Source: Haoranjiania flava (GTDB lineage Bacteria; Bacteroidota; Bacteroidia; Chitinophagales; Chitinophagaceae). Taken from it: a DNA stretch of 64,000 bases. Location: positions 62,001 through 126,000 of the forward strand of contig NZ_JAOTPL010000005.1 in assembly GCF_025631005.1 (NCBI RefSeq). The letters are read 5' to 3'. The notes under the pieces are model-generated. The model worked only from the letters and a program-made list of their open reading frames with translations. It made no database searches and was not told where the DNA came from. Of the stretch, positions 26,161 to 35,770 are shown piece after piece. Both the position numbers and the translations under genes were made by a program. The first letter of the stretch is position 1. Every line of letters begins with the position of its first letter.

Positions 26161-27582
26161 ATGTTATATTTACTTATACTCATTCCGGTCTTAGCAGGTA
26201 TAGGGCTATTCTTTGTAAAGGACAGAAGCGCTACAAAAGCCACGTCTTTGTTTGTTTCGGTAATAATTTTTTTGATAACGGTATGGCAGCTGGCATCGCC
26301 CGGCGTATTGCATACGGAAGCAGAATGGCTGCCGATGATGGGCGCTAAATTCAGCCTTACGGCAGATGGCATGGCCAAAATGTTGTGCCTGCTGAATGCT
26401 GTATCCATGCCGCTGATCCTTGCAGGTACCTATAACAATAATTACAGGCGCTCAGGCAGCTTTTACGCCCTGATGTTCCTGACGCAGGCTGGCATGATGG
26501 GCGTATTCCTTGCAGCAGATGTGTTGTTGTTCTACTTTTTCTGGGAGCTTGCCCTGATACCCGCTTATTTCCTGGCTTCCATGTGGGGAGGAGAAAAGCG
26601 CATCCAGGCAGCTTTTAAATTCTTTGTGTATACATTCATAGGATCTTTGCTTTTACTGATAGGAATCATTTACCTGTACACAAAAACTCCTGACAACTCT
26701 TTTGCCATAGCTTCATTTGCCAACCTTGACTTATCTGTCAGGGAACAAAACGTAGGCTTCTGGCTCTTCTTCTTTGCTTTTGCCATTAAGATGCCTATAT
26801 TCCCTTTGCATACATGGCAGCCCCTGGCCTACCAGCAGTCTCCTACCGCAGCTACCGCTGTATTGAGTGGTGTAATGGTAAAAATGGGTATCTATGCCAT
26901 GCTGCGTTTTGTGCTTCCGGTATTTGCTACCTCTACAGATCACTTTCAAAACATTATTATGTGGGCAGCTATCATTGGTATATTGTATGCTTCGCTGATA
27001 GCCATACGCAGCAACGATCTGAAAAAACTGGTTGCTTATTCTTCCATAGCGCATATTGGCGTAATGGCGGCGGCTATATTTTCTTACCAGAAACCCGGCG
27101 CCGAAGGCGTAATGCTGCAAATGTTTAACCACGGCATCAACGTAATAGGTCTGTGGATCGTGGTAAATGCTATAGAGCAACAATTGGGCACAAGAAAGAT
27201 CAGTGAGCTTGGCGGACTGGCACAAAAAGCGCCTACGCTTGCTATACTGTTTACGATAATGGCGCTTGCCAACGTATCCCTGCCGCTTACCAACGCATTT
27301 GTGGGAGAATTTTTAATGTTCAACGGCATATTCAGGCACAGCATGTGGATGGCCATTGTAGCCTGTATTAGCATAATACTGGTGGCTGTGTATACGCTTA
27401 ACATCATACAAAACGTATTTTATGGCACTACCAATGCACTTACCGAAAAAGCGCACGACAGCAATGCAGGCGTAAACACTGCATTGATATGTATAGCCTT
27501 GTTTATTTTGTTGCTGGGAGTTTACCCCGAACCTATATTGAACCTGACAAGAGATACTGTGACGGCTTTGTTTGCCAGATAA
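26161..27582 (+). CDS. nuoM: NADH-quinone oxidoreductase subunit M
   Basis: 473 residues. FYFFWELALIPAYFLASMWGG (conserved helix Glu), FFAFAIKMPIFPLHTWQP, QSPTAATAVLSGVMVKMGIY, and KKLVAYSSIAHIGVM. Second antiporter-like pump subunit of the membrane arm. Confidence 0.97.
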   Translation: MLYLLILIPVLAGIGLFFVKDRSATKATSLFVSVIIFLITVWQLASPGVLHTEAEWLPMMGAKFSLTADGMAKMLCLLNAVSMPLILAGTYNNNYRRSGSFYALMFLTQAGMMGVFLAADVLLFYFFWELALIPAYFLASMWGGEKRIQAAFKFFVYTFIGSLLLLIGIIYLYTKTPDNSFAIASFANLDLSVREQNVGFWLFFFAFAIKMPIFPLHTWQPLAYQQSPTAATAVLSGVMVKMGIYAMLRFVLPVFATSTDHFQNIIMWAAIIGILYASLIAIRSNDLKKLVAYSSIAHIGVMAAAIFSYQKPGAEGVMLQMFNHGINVIGLWIVVNAIEQQLGTRKISELGGLAQKAPTLAILFTIMALANVSLPLTNAFVGEFLMFNGIFRHSMWMAIVACISIILVAVYTLNIIQNVFYGTTNALTEKAHDSNAGVNTALICIALFILLLGVYPEPILNLTRDTVTALFAR

Positions 27583-27623
27583 TAAAATTAATTTTCTACC
27601 GGTAATTATTAATAAAAAGAGAG

Positions 27624-29045
27624 ATGAACGCGATTATACTTTTAGCAATATTTGGAGTGATCATGATGCTGAGCAGTGCATTTATAAAGCGCAGGCGGAC
27701 TTATAAATACATTGCCATAGGAGGCATAATCATCACGCTGATAGCAAATTTTTACGAAACGTATAACGGCGCTTTGGTGAATATTGACCTGCACGACCTG
27801 TTGCTTTTCACCCAGACCGGCTATCTCTTCAATACGATTATTTTATTGTCTACTGCCATTTATTTTATGCTGTCATCAGACGAGATCGGCCGCGTAGGCA
27901 GTAATGCTGGAGAATATTTTGCCTTGATATTCTTTGTGCTGTGTGGTATTTCCGTGCTTACCTGTTACAACAATCTCCTGATGTTATTCCTGGGTATAGA
28001 AATTATGTCCATACCCCTGTATATTCTCACAGGTTCTGAAAAGCGTAACCTGAAAGGCAATGAAGCAGCCTTGAAGTATTTTCTGATGGGCTCTTTTACT
28101 ACCGGTGTGATGCTGATGGGGATAGCGCTTATCTACGGCGGCACAGGCACTTTCCAGCTTACAGGCGGCTATACAGACATTCCGCCCATGACTTCAGGTG
28201 TAAAATACATGTCTTTCTTTGATGTTACGGGTATGATATTATTGCTGGCCGCACTCGGTTTTAAGGTTTCAGCAGCGCCTTTCCATTTCTGGACCCCCGA
28301 CGTGTACGATGGTGCGCCAAGCGTATTCACCTCATTTATGGCTACCATTGTAAAAGTAGGTGCGTTCGTTGCTTTCTATATTTTGTTTGCTGCAAGGGCT
28401 AATGAGCTGAGCGTTCAATGGAATGCTTCGGTAGGCATAAACTGGCATATGCTGTTTGCAGTAGTGATAGTGCTCACATTGCTTATAGGCAACATCACAG
28501 CAGTGTTCCAGTATAGCGTTAAACGCATGTTGGCGTACTCGAGTATTGCACAGGCCGGCTTTATGATGTTTGCCTTGTTCAGCCTGAACAAAATGGCAAC
28601 GGAAGGGCTGGTATTGTATTCCGTAGCTTACAGCTTTGCCACCATTGGTATCTTTGCTGTGCTGATGAAATTAAAAGATTATTCTTACGACGGTTTTAAC
28701 GGGCTGGCCAAAAAAGAGCCCGTATTGGCAGCCACAGCCATCGTATTTTTACTGTCGCTGACAGGCATACCGCTTACAGCAGGTTTTTTTGCAAAATATT
28801 ACATGCTTGCTTCTGCCTTGCAGGTACCGGGGTACATGTGGCTGGTGATTGTAGCGGTTATTTTTGCCGCCGTAAGTGCCTACTATTATTTCAGGGTGAT
28901 CCAGGCAATGTATTTCAAAGACGGAGAGCCAGAATTAAACAGTGAAATAAAAACAACTTTCAAAGCTGGGCTGATCATCCTGGCTGCTATTATTCTTCTG
29001 CTGGGCATTTTCCCGCAATATGTACTGAATTATTTGTATTTCTAA
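27624..29045 (+). CDS. nuoN: NADH-quinone oxidoreductase subunit N
   Basis: 473 residues. Antiporter-like subunit with LFLGIEIMSIPLYILTGSEK, GFKVSAAPFHFWTPDVYDGAP, and VKRMLAYSSIAQAGFMMFAL. Last gene of the 14-gene operon; no strong terminator was seen in the ~50 bp before the convergent reductase gene. Confidence 0.97.
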   Translation: MNAIILLAIFGVIMMLSSAFIKRRRTYKYIAIGGIIITLIANFYETYNGALVNIDLHDLLLFTQTGYLFNTIILLSTAIYFMLSSDEIGRVGSNAGEYFALIFFVLCGISVLTCYNNLLMLFLGIEIMSIPLYILTGSEKRNLKGNEAALKYFLMGSFTTGVMLMGIALIYGGTGTFQLTGGYTDIPPMTSGVKYMSFFDVTGMILLLAALGFKVSAAPFHFWTPDVYDGAPSVFTSFMATIVKVGAFVAFYILFAARANELSVQWNASVGINWHMLFAVVIVLTLLIGNITAVFQYSVKRMLAYSSIAQAGFMMFALFSLNKMATEGLVLYSVAYSFATIGIFAVLMKLKDYSYDGFNGLAKKEPVLAATAIVFLLSLTGIPLTAGFFAKYYMLASALQVPGYMWLVIVAVIFAAVSAYYYFRVIQAMYFKDGEPELNSEIKTTFKAGLIILAAIILLLGIFPQYVLNYLYF

Positions 29046-29096
29046 ATATGCAGGAATAAAATAAGATATGGTAATGCTGGATAGCGTGGCAAACAG

Positions 29097-30335
29097 CTAC
29101 CTGTTAAACAAAACCTTAAAGTAAAATGATGGCTTGCGCAACTGATCGCGCACCTGCATATCATTGAACATGCCGCTAAGCGTCTGCTGCAGGGCTTTGC
29201 TTTTGCCGGCTTTATTCACCACCCAGTTGAACAGCCAGGGCTGCTTCGTGAGTTTTTGCAGGGTTGCGCTGATCTTGAATTCTGCTCCGAAATAGCGCCA
29301 TACAACCGCATCGTAATTTTCGCGGAAGAATGCCGCAGTGTAATTGTTTTGCTCTATTGCCTTCTCCGCTGCATGGGCTGCAAGCATGCCGCTGTAAAGC
29401 GCGTTGCCTATACCTTCGCCGCTGAACGGGTCTACCAGATGGGCTGCGTCACCGGCCAGCAGGTAGCCTTCGCCGGAAATAGCTGAAGGAGACATACGCA
29501 TAGGCAATCCCCAGCCTGCGTTTTTGCCGGCAACCTCCGCTTTCACAAAACGATTTTTGATTGTAGGGTGCAAATCAATGATCTCCTGCATTTTATCCCG
29601 CAGATTGATCCTGTTGTTGCGTATATCTTCTGAAAGCATTACCAGGCCTACGTTTGACATGTTATTGGCCATAGGGAATATCCAGAAGTAACCCGGCAGC
29701 AGGCCTTTGATAAAATGCAGTTCTATAAAATTGTTTTCGTCCATGCCCTGCACGCCCTTATAATAGTTGCGTACACCAACTGCATAGGATTTTGCTTTGT
29801 CTTCTGCTAAGTGTATGTTTTTGCGCACCTGGCTTTTATCACCGTCAGCCGCAATGAGCAAGGAGGTTCTGTATTGCAGGGTTTGGTTGAGATATTTAAA
29901 ATGCACTACAAACCCCGGGCTTCTTTCAACTGTAAGCCCCGATATGCCTGTAAATACCTCTGCATATTCACTCCTGGTTTTTTGAAAAAGAAAATGATCG
30001 AAATCAATGCGCCTGCAAGTAAAGCCGGTTATTTTCTCATTGCTGCCATTAAAAGGAATAGATATAGGCTTGCCGTTTGGAGCATAAAATTTTATGCCGC
30101 GGCTTAGCAGGGTGTTTCCGGAATCTTGTACAATTTCCTGGAGCCAATCGGGGTTAGCTTTGAGGAGCACCTGTGCAGTTTTACCGCTGCAACCGTCGCC
30201 GCAGACTTTATCCCGGGGAAATGTCTGTTTATCCAGCAGTAAATGCCTGATGCCTGCCTTTGAGAGAAACACAGAAGCGGCGCTGCCTGCGGGCCCCGCG
30301 CCTATGATGATCACCGGGATGTCTTGCATCTGCAA
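29097..30335 (-). CDS. Geranylgeranyl-reductase-family FAD-dependent oxidoreductase
   Basis: 412 residues. N-terminal FAD site VIIIGAGPAGSAASVFLSKAG, LDKQTFPRDKVCGDG and the C-terminal GEGYLLAGDAAHLVDPFSGEGIGNAL. This pattern is the geranylgeranyl reductase/FixC-like family: FAD enzymes that reduce isoprenoid side chains or act as electron carriers. No adjacent partner points to a substrate, though a role in menaquinone or lipid reduction near complex I is conceivable. It faces the nuo operon tail to tail. Confidence 0.88.
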   Translation of the reverse strand: MQMQDIPVIIIGAGPAGSAASVFLSKAGIRHLLLDKQTFPRDKVCGDGCSGKTAQVLLKANPDWLQEIVQDSGNTLLSRGIKFYAPNGKPISIPFNGSNEKITGFTCRRIDFDHFLFQKTRSEYAEVFTGISGLTVERSPGFVVHFKYLNQTLQYRTSLLIAADGDKSQVRKNIHLAEDKAKSYAVGVRNYYKGVQGMDENNFIELHFIKGLLPGYFWIFPMANNMSNVGLVMLSEDIRNNRINLRDKMQEIIDLHPTIKNRFVKAEVAGKNAGWGLPMRMSPSAISGEGYLLAGDAAHLVDPFSGEGIGNALYSGMLAAHAAEKAIEQNNYTAAFFRENYDAVVWRYFGAEFKISATLQKLTKQPWLFNWVVNKAGKSKALQQTLSGMFNDMQVRDQLRKPSFYFKVLFNR

Positions 30336-30414
30336 TTAGTTAATTTTTGTAAGGACTTTGCTATAGTTTAAGGCATTGCTTCAGCAAATTTGCTGCTTTT
30401 ATTTTTATAAAAAA

Positions 30415-30555
30415 TTATTTTTCAGGAATTATTTCACAAAAAATCATTGAGGTGGGTGGGTGCAGATGGCTGGTGTCTTTAGGCTGAAATATAATGCCGG
30501 TATTGATGCTGCCCGGTTTCGGCTCAAAAGCAAGGTCATTGCATGTGTGTAAATT
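30415..30555 (-). pseudogene. Gene fragment downstream of repeat copy B
   Basis: A ~42-codon minus-strand frame reads CNDLAFEPKPGSINTGIIFQ, then PKDTSHLHPPTSMIFCEIIP, ending EK-stop at 30415. Upstream it meets TAA inside the repeat tail; an ATG sits 1 base out of frame at 30544. It has coding-like composition but no family I recognise. Probably the 3' end of a lost gene. Confidence 0.35.
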
Positions 30556-30559
30556 TTAG

Positions 30560-30650
30560 TTCGCCGCTTTGCGGCTGTTTTTAATGGTCGCATAGAATAG
30601 CCTTTATTCATTCACGGTTGGTATGCAACTTTGCTTATGGCTATTTCATT
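30560..30650 (-). repeat. Dispersed palindromic repeat, copy B with hairpin tail (inverted)
   Basis: On the minus strand the unit runs ATGAAATAGCC ... GGCTATTC (30650 to ~30589), then CATTAAAAACAGCC and the hairpin GCCGC-AAA-GCGGC (~30575-30562). The core GTTGCATACCAACCG is intact. Same family as copies A and C-F. Confidence 0.8.
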
Positions 30651-30732
30651 ATACTATTATAACAAATTGCAGGCCTGAGCATTACCTGCCCGTAACCTGC
30701 AATCTGTAAATTTGCAATTTGCAATCAGCAAC

Positions 30733-32685
30733 CTATTTCCCAAAGCTCACATCATCTACATTTATCCTTAAACGGTTGTTATTAGAGCGTAAGAAGGAGA
30801 TGTTTACAATTTTGATACGCACGTCCTGCGTTGCTGTTGCATTGGTATTAAACACAGCTTCCGATAATACCCCGCGCGAGCCTGTTTGGGTACCAATCGA
30901 CGTCCAGGTGGCGCCGCCGTCAACAGATTTAAATACTTCAATTTTTATTTCTTTATCGGCATCCGTGCTTTCGCTGAATTGCGAGCCGCCAAACTTCAGG
31001 GTAACTGTTTTCAGGCCTTTAATATCAAACTCAGTGTTGATAAAAGCTTCAAGCACATTGGTGCCCCTGAGCCTGATGGTTTTAGAACCGTTGCCTATAT
31101 CGCCCGTGCCTGCAGAAGATGGCGTGCCGGGAATCGTTTCAGTGCCTAATCTCCAGTTGCCGGTTTCCAGGGCCTGTACTACGTTTTCTTCGTATTTTTT
31201 AGCAGTAGCCTTTTCAAAATCTTCTGTGATGGGGCCGGTAACGGGCGGTGTGCTCGTAGCATTTCTGCCACCTTCAATATCGGCCTGCGTACGCAAAATA
31301 AACTGTGGTTTATTATCATAAATAGAGACATAGCCTGTAACGCTCTTGGCACTATCATAGACGGTAATGCCGGATTTGTTTTGTATAAACGTTACGACCT
31401 CGCCGGTAGCATCTTTGATAAGTGATTTGCTTGGAAATAAAGCGTCTTTAATAGTGACCACAGTAGATTCCCAGGCTCTTGCATTGGCAATGATCTCTGC
31501 AATGGTGGCTACACGCGGAGTTACACTTCCCTTTCCGCTGACTTCTGAAGTTTCCACGCCGCTCACCTGTAAGCCGCCGCGGAATACGCTGAGCTTCAGC
31601 CCGCCCACGTACGCTGAGATTTTATCATTCAGATTGCCATCTGGGTTAAAACCTTTATTAAAGCGCAATTGTATGCCTGCGGTTGCATCCTGAACCCTAT
31701 AATTTCCGGGAGACTCGTTGGAAGTATCTGATACAATCACGCCGTCGATCCGGATGCCTGCCGGGATGATAGAATCTCCCTTAGCATATTGCAGTAATTC
31801 TGCAATGGTGATGGTTTTTGCAACAGGTGCCTGTCCGCTGCATCTGGTACCGGTAAATTTCACATCAGCTGTGTCGCGGATAGTTAGCTGTATGGTTTTG
31901 TTGAAGACGCTTGATACACCAATCAAAGGTCCATTGCCCTGCGGTACAGGTAAGCCTGCAAAGGTGGCATAGCTGCTGTTTCTCATTACAATGGATTTTG
32001 TATCGTCACAGGGTTTAATGGTGAAGTTCACAGCGCTAACTTTTTGAGTGACATCCGCATAGGTCTTTGCAAGGTCTGCATCTTTAAATTCGGCATTGTT
32101 TATCTGTACCAATATGTTTAGCAACGGGTCATTGGCGCTGCCGTTAAATTCTGAAGGCTTTACTATTTTGGGAGTTACCTCATTGCCGAAAGAACCCGTA
32201 ATAAGATACTTGCTGAACAGTGCTGAAGGAATGAGACCGAGATTCAAATACTTTCCGTCCTTATCCCGAACGGAGTCTAAACCAAGTTGTATATTTCCGC
32301 CATAATCTCCGAGCATCAGGCCTTTTACTTTTACATACACTCTTCTGCCAACAGGGTAGGAAGCATACAGGCTGTTCTGGTCCATTCGGATAGGTATGCC
32401 CCCGGTCTGGTCTTGTATGACTATTTGTTTGTAGAAATTTCCTGATTTATCATCAGCTACTACAATGCCTGAAATTACTTTATCCGCTTCGACTGTGATA
32501 AAAGACCCTTGCGTAGGATAGAGCGCTTTTAATTCCTGGATGGTCATTGTCACCGGGATATCAGGATCCTCATTGATAGGCGGTTGATCAAATTTTTTGT
32601 TACAGGAGAGTACGAACAATAGGCAGCCTATCGCCGTAATGCTCATTAATTGGTTTAAAAAATTATTTTTCATCTGTATGTTCAT
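30733..32685 (-). CDS. DUF5689 exported lipoprotein with OB-fold-like domain
   Basis: 650 residues. Lipoprotein signal with lipobox LFVLSC, then TIQELKALYPTQGSFITVEADKVISGIVVADDKSGNFYKQIVIQDQ: the DUF5689 domain, an OB-like nucleic-acid-binding type fold. It repeats around 280-480 (TIAELLQYAKGD... and RVATIAEIIANARAWES). A C-terminal beta-rich part (NLFEAFINTEFDIKG ... INVDDVSF) looks like a surface-anchor-type domain. It starts 5 bp after the receptor gene, so they form one operon. OB + the neighbouring phosphatase/nuclease resemble the parts of extracellular nucleases; this pairing is inferred. Confidence 0.82.
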   Translation of the reverse strand: MNIQMKNNFLNQLMSITAIGCLLFVLSCNKKFDQPPINEDPDIPVTMTIQELKALYPTQGSFITVEADKVISGIVVADDKSGNFYKQIVIQDQTGGIPIRMDQNSLYASYPVGRRVYVKVKGLMLGDYGGNIQLGLDSVRDKDGKYLNLGLIPSALFSKYLITGSFGNEVTPKIVKPSEFNGSANDPLLNILVQINNAEFKDADLAKTYADVTQKVSAVNFTIKPCDDTKSIVMRNSSYATFAGLPVPQGNGPLIGVSSVFNKTIQLTIRDTADVKFTGTRCSGQAPVAKTITIAELLQYAKGDSIIPAGIRIDGVIVSDTSNESPGNYRVQDATAGIQLRFNKGFNPDGNLNDKISAYVGGLKLSVFRGGLQVSGVETSEVSGKGSVTPRVATIAEIIANARAWESTVVTIKDALFPSKSLIKDATGEVVTFIQNKSGITVYDSAKSVTGYVSIYDNKPQFILRTQADIEGGRNATSTPPVTGPITEDFEKATAKKYEENVVQALETGNWRLGTETIPGTPSSAGTGDIGNGSKTIRLRGTNVLEAFINTEFDIKGLKTVTLKFGGSQFSESTDADKEIKIEVFKSVDGGATWTSIGTQTGSRGVLSEAVFNTNATATQDVRIKIVNISFLRSNNNRLRINVDDVSFGK

Positions 32686-32690
32686 TTAAA

Positions 32691-35297
32691 TTAATTAAAA
32701 CGGAATATTACGCTGGCATAATAGTTTATGCCGTATGCATAGTAATATTTTGACGGAAATTTATTGGCGTTCAGTGTTTGAGGGTTATTGTCAAACCTGG
32801 CCTGTTCAAAACCGCCGGAGCGTATATTTGTATTGTTTAAAATATTATTAACACCCAGGTTAAAGACCAGGTAGCTCGGTTGATTGTTGAAGTAGTATTT
32901 TCTGGATAATCTTTTAGACCAGCCGCCGAAGAAATCCAGTGTAAATTGCGGTTCGTATTTTTCCTGCTTAATGGTAGATGTGTAAAAATCATTGACCTTA
33001 GGGTCTGTTATATCCAGGTTCTGGAAAATCTCTTTTGCTCTTTTCGAGGGTGCCGGATCAACCCACATGTTGTCGAAGTAGTTTGCCGTAAGGCTTACAT
33101 ACCAGTATTTCGGCGAACGATAAAAGAAGCCTGCGCTATATGCATTCTGCGGTGTGGAAGGAATGCGGTAGTCTTTCAGGTAGATTGTTTGCGGTGCAAA
33201 TTTTTGCCCGCTGTTATCTATGGAAATAATGGCCTTTTGCCTGCTGTCGTAATAAGCTCTTCCGGCAAATGCTGCGCCATTGAATGTCAATGTTTGAGTG
33301 AGTTTTACTTCAAGTCCTATTTCAGTGCCAAAGAATAATTTATCTATACCGCTCAAAGAATAATTGATAAAATCCTGCCTTTCTATTACATCGCCGCCAT
33401 CATAATAAAAACTTCTTACATCATAGCCATTTTTGCTTTGGGTGTAATAGGCGGTAAGCGTGGCTTTCACGCGTGGTGTTACAAGCCTGTAGCCGCCTTC
33501 AACGGTTTTAAATATCTCGCTTTGTACACTATCCTGCATCGTATTCTGCGTACGCGGAGCAATAAAAACATTTTCAAAGAAAGGTGGTGCGGTAAAGTAG
33601 CCTCCGTTTAAAAAGAAATAATTCCTTCCGTTGTACTTGTAAGTTACTCCCGCTTTGGCAGACACATTAGTAAAGTTTAGTTTTTTAGAATCTCCGTAGG
33701 ATTGCTCCAGGAAAAGACCGTTCTTATTCAGGCCTGTCCTGTAAAAGTTTGACCGGGAAATTTCGCCGCCGGCAAAGAAATCAAAATTGTCCAGCACAAT
33801 TATGCCCTGCGCCCAAGCAGCGGCACGGTTCATAGTCATGGTATAATCGTAGCCGTATTTTTCACCGGTTTTTACAATACGGTTGGGCGTGTTCACATCA
33901 TGCTGCCATTTGTCTCTCTCCAATGGAAAAGCTCTTTGCGCAAACTGGTTGATGTTTACAAGGAAATCTCCGCCTAAAAGATCTTTCACTTCCTGGTAAT
34001 AAGCATTTACCTGGTTTTGGAAATTGGCGCCGGCAGTCAGGGTCACTTTATCATTCAGTTGCGTTTTATACACCGTATTGGCCATGATCCTTTTCAGATC
34101 ATTCACACGGTTAGATAAAATGTACAAGGAGCGTTTGCCTGTCAGCGTGTTGCCTGCATTGCCGTTAATGTTGTTCACAGTTTCTATGTTACCGTAGTTT
34201 ACATCGTAGAGGCTGTGCCAGTTTATCTGCAATGCATCGGGATTATTCTTAAAATAATCGCGTAAAATATTGGCTTTATTCGGCTCGGTTAGGTCGTAAT
34301 AGCTTGGCAGGTTCCGGTAATAATCCGGCCGCGGGTCAGGAGCATTGAACCAGTCTATGCCGGAAGTTTTTCTTTTGCCAAACACATAGGCTACAGAAGT
34401 CATCAGGCTGCTTTTGTTGGTTGGTTTGTACTCATGCACCGCCATAAACGCGGGTTGAAAAGTCTCAGCCACATTAGCATTTCTTTTTTTCCCGTTCTGG
34501 AAACCCCAGGCAGGGTTGTAGTAGTTTGTGCCTGCCAGGTCCATGGCTTCCTGGGTGCTTGGCGATTGGCGTCCGTTCTCAGTCGGCGTGCCGAAAGCTA
34601 TCAGGGAAAATGTGTTTTTTGTGCCGATAAGCTTATCCACCGCAGCATAATAGCTCAGGCTTCTGTAATATGAGCCGGGTATATAGCCTTCATTAGCATA
34701 GCGCGGGCTGAGCATAAAACTGTAAGCCCAGCCTTTTTTATTAAATCCCGATCCGTGTGTCAATAGTATGCGATGGGTATAATTGCGGTTAGAAACAGCA
34801 TAGCCTATTTGTGTTTGAGCCCATTGCGCACCGGCACGCATATCAATGTTGGTGTTAAGTCCAAGGCTGCCGATCGCAAAGTCGCCGGCGGCAAGGCCGT
34901 ATGCATTTTCACGTGAGCGCATTACGTTGGTTAAGCCGGACCAGAGCCCGTAAGGTGTGAAACCGTTGTCGAGCCCCGTAAAGTCAATGCCGTTGAGATA
35001 AACAGCATCACCGTTTTCGTAACTGCGCAGCCTGAAGCGTGCCGGGCTGAAATTGTACGACACCGCAGAGAGGAAAGGGTCTCTCCCCGCTGTTAAAATG
35101 GATGATACCGTGCCCAAAGAGCCGTCTTCCAGATCATCGTCGTTAATGGTAATGGTTGGAAGATTATCTATAGCCTGCGATTTAATATCAGCGATCATAG
35201 AATCTGTGCGCGGAATGGTATCCGTGAGCAGATCTGCCTGTGCCATCAATGCTGAGCCTGAAACGAGTAGGAAAATCGTGAGTAAGCTTGCCTTCAT
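32691..35297 (-). CDS. TonB-dependent receptor of the DUF5689/nuclease group
   Basis: 868 residues: signal peptide 1-19 (SGSALMAQ), a compact plug (DNLPTITINDDDLEDG, SAVSYNFSPARFRLRSYENGDAVYLNGIDFTG, LTNVMRSRENAYGLAAGDFAIGS), then a long barrel with many Tyr/Asn strands and C-terminal FRFN. The first plug part lacks the usual long carboxypeptidase-like domain. The DUF5689 lipoprotein is its downstream partner and the exported phosphodiesterase diverges from its promoter region, suggesting a shared substrate. Substrate not determinable. Confidence 0.88.
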   Translation of the reverse strand: MKASLLTIFLLVSGSALMAQADLLTDTIPRTDSMIADIKSQAIDNLPTITINDDDLEDGSLGTVSSILTAGRDPFLSAVSYNFSPARFRLRSYENGDAVYLNGIDFTGLDNGFTPYGLWSGLTNVMRSRENAYGLAAGDFAIGSLGLNTNIDMRAGAQWAQTQIGYAVSNRNYTHRILLTHGSGFNKKGWAYSFMLSPRYANEGYIPGSYYRSLSYYAAVDKLIGTKNTFSLIAFGTPTENGRQSPSTQEAMDLAGTNYYNPAWGFQNGKKRNANVAETFQPAFMAVHEYKPTNKSSLMTSVAYVFGKRKTSGIDWFNAPDPRPDYYRNLPSYYDLTEPNKANILRDYFKNNPDALQINWHSLYDVNYGNIETVNNINGNAGNTLTGKRSLYILSNRVNDLKRIMANTVYKTQLNDKVTLTAGANFQNQVNAYYQEVKDLLGGDFLVNINQFAQRAFPLERDKWQHDVNTPNRIVKTGEKYGYDYTMTMNRAAAWAQGIIVLDNFDFFAGGEISRSNFYRTGLNKNGLFLEQSYGDSKKLNFTNVSAKAGVTYKYNGRNYFFLNGGYFTAPPFFENVFIAPRTQNTMQDSVQSEIFKTVEGGYRLVTPRVKATLTAYYTQSKNGYDVRSFYYDGGDVIERQDFINYSLSGIDKLFFGTEIGLEVKLTQTLTFNGAAFAGRAYYDSRQKAIISIDNSGQKFAPQTIYLKDYRIPSTPQNAYSAGFFYRSPKYWYVSLTANYFDNMWVDPAPSKRAKEIFQNLDITDPKVNDFYTSTIKQEKYEPQFTLDFFGGWSKRLSRKYYFNNQPSYLVFNLGVNNILNNTNIRSGGFEQARFDNNPQTLNANKFPSKYYYAYGINYYASVIFRFN

Positions 35298-35457
35298 AAC
35301 ATGTATTTTAGATTATAGCAAACAAATTGTATGTAAATATAAGCATTATTCGTTTTATTTGTTAAAAAAAGTTAACTTTATTTATTGGTATTCAGGTAAA
35401 GCGATGAAAAGGTAATTGATTGGTAAATATAAGCATATAATTCCCTGAGCAGAAACA

Positions 35458-35528
35458 TACATTGAGCCATAAGAAGGTTGCATATGACCGAGGAATAAGC
35501 GAAGGTTCACTGCATGTTATTCCATGTG
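35458..35528 (+). repeat. Dispersed palindromic repeat, copy E (degenerate)
   Basis: Degenerate copy: GCCATAAGAAGGTTGCATA, a diverged middle, then GTTATTCCATGTG. It is joined through an A-rich tail to copy C. Confidence 0.6.
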
Positions 35529-35558
35529 GCAAACAGAAAAACAAATTAAATATATACG

Positions 35559-35650
35559 CATGAAATAGCCATAGGCAAGGTTGCATACCAACCGCGAATG
35601 AATGAAGGCTATTCCATGTGACCATTAAAAAACAGCCGCAAAGCGGCGAA
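35559..35650 (+). repeat. Dispersed palindromic repeat, copy C with hairpin tail
   Basis: CATGAAATAGCC ... GGCTATTCCATG (35559-35618), core GTTGCATACCAACCG, then CCATTAAAAAACAGCC and the hairpin GCCGC-AAA-GCGGC (~35632-35646). It is followed directly by copy D via TATATACG. Confidence 0.85.
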
Positions 35651-35664
35651 CTAAAATATATACG

Positions 35665-35742
35665 CATGAAATAACCATAAAGATTAGGAATCTACACCAA
35701 CCGGAATGAGTATTGAATCTAAAAAAATGGTTATTCCATGTG
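35665..35742 (+). repeat. Dispersed palindromic repeat, copy D
   Basis: CATGAAATAACC ... GGTTATTCCATG (35665-35740) with an altered, longer core. A tail GGCAAACAGAAAAAATAAAA leads straight to the ATG of the exported nuclease at 35771, so the repeat ends where the gene begins. Confidence 0.8.
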
Positions 35743-35770
35743 GCAAACAGAAAAAATAAAAATTATACAC

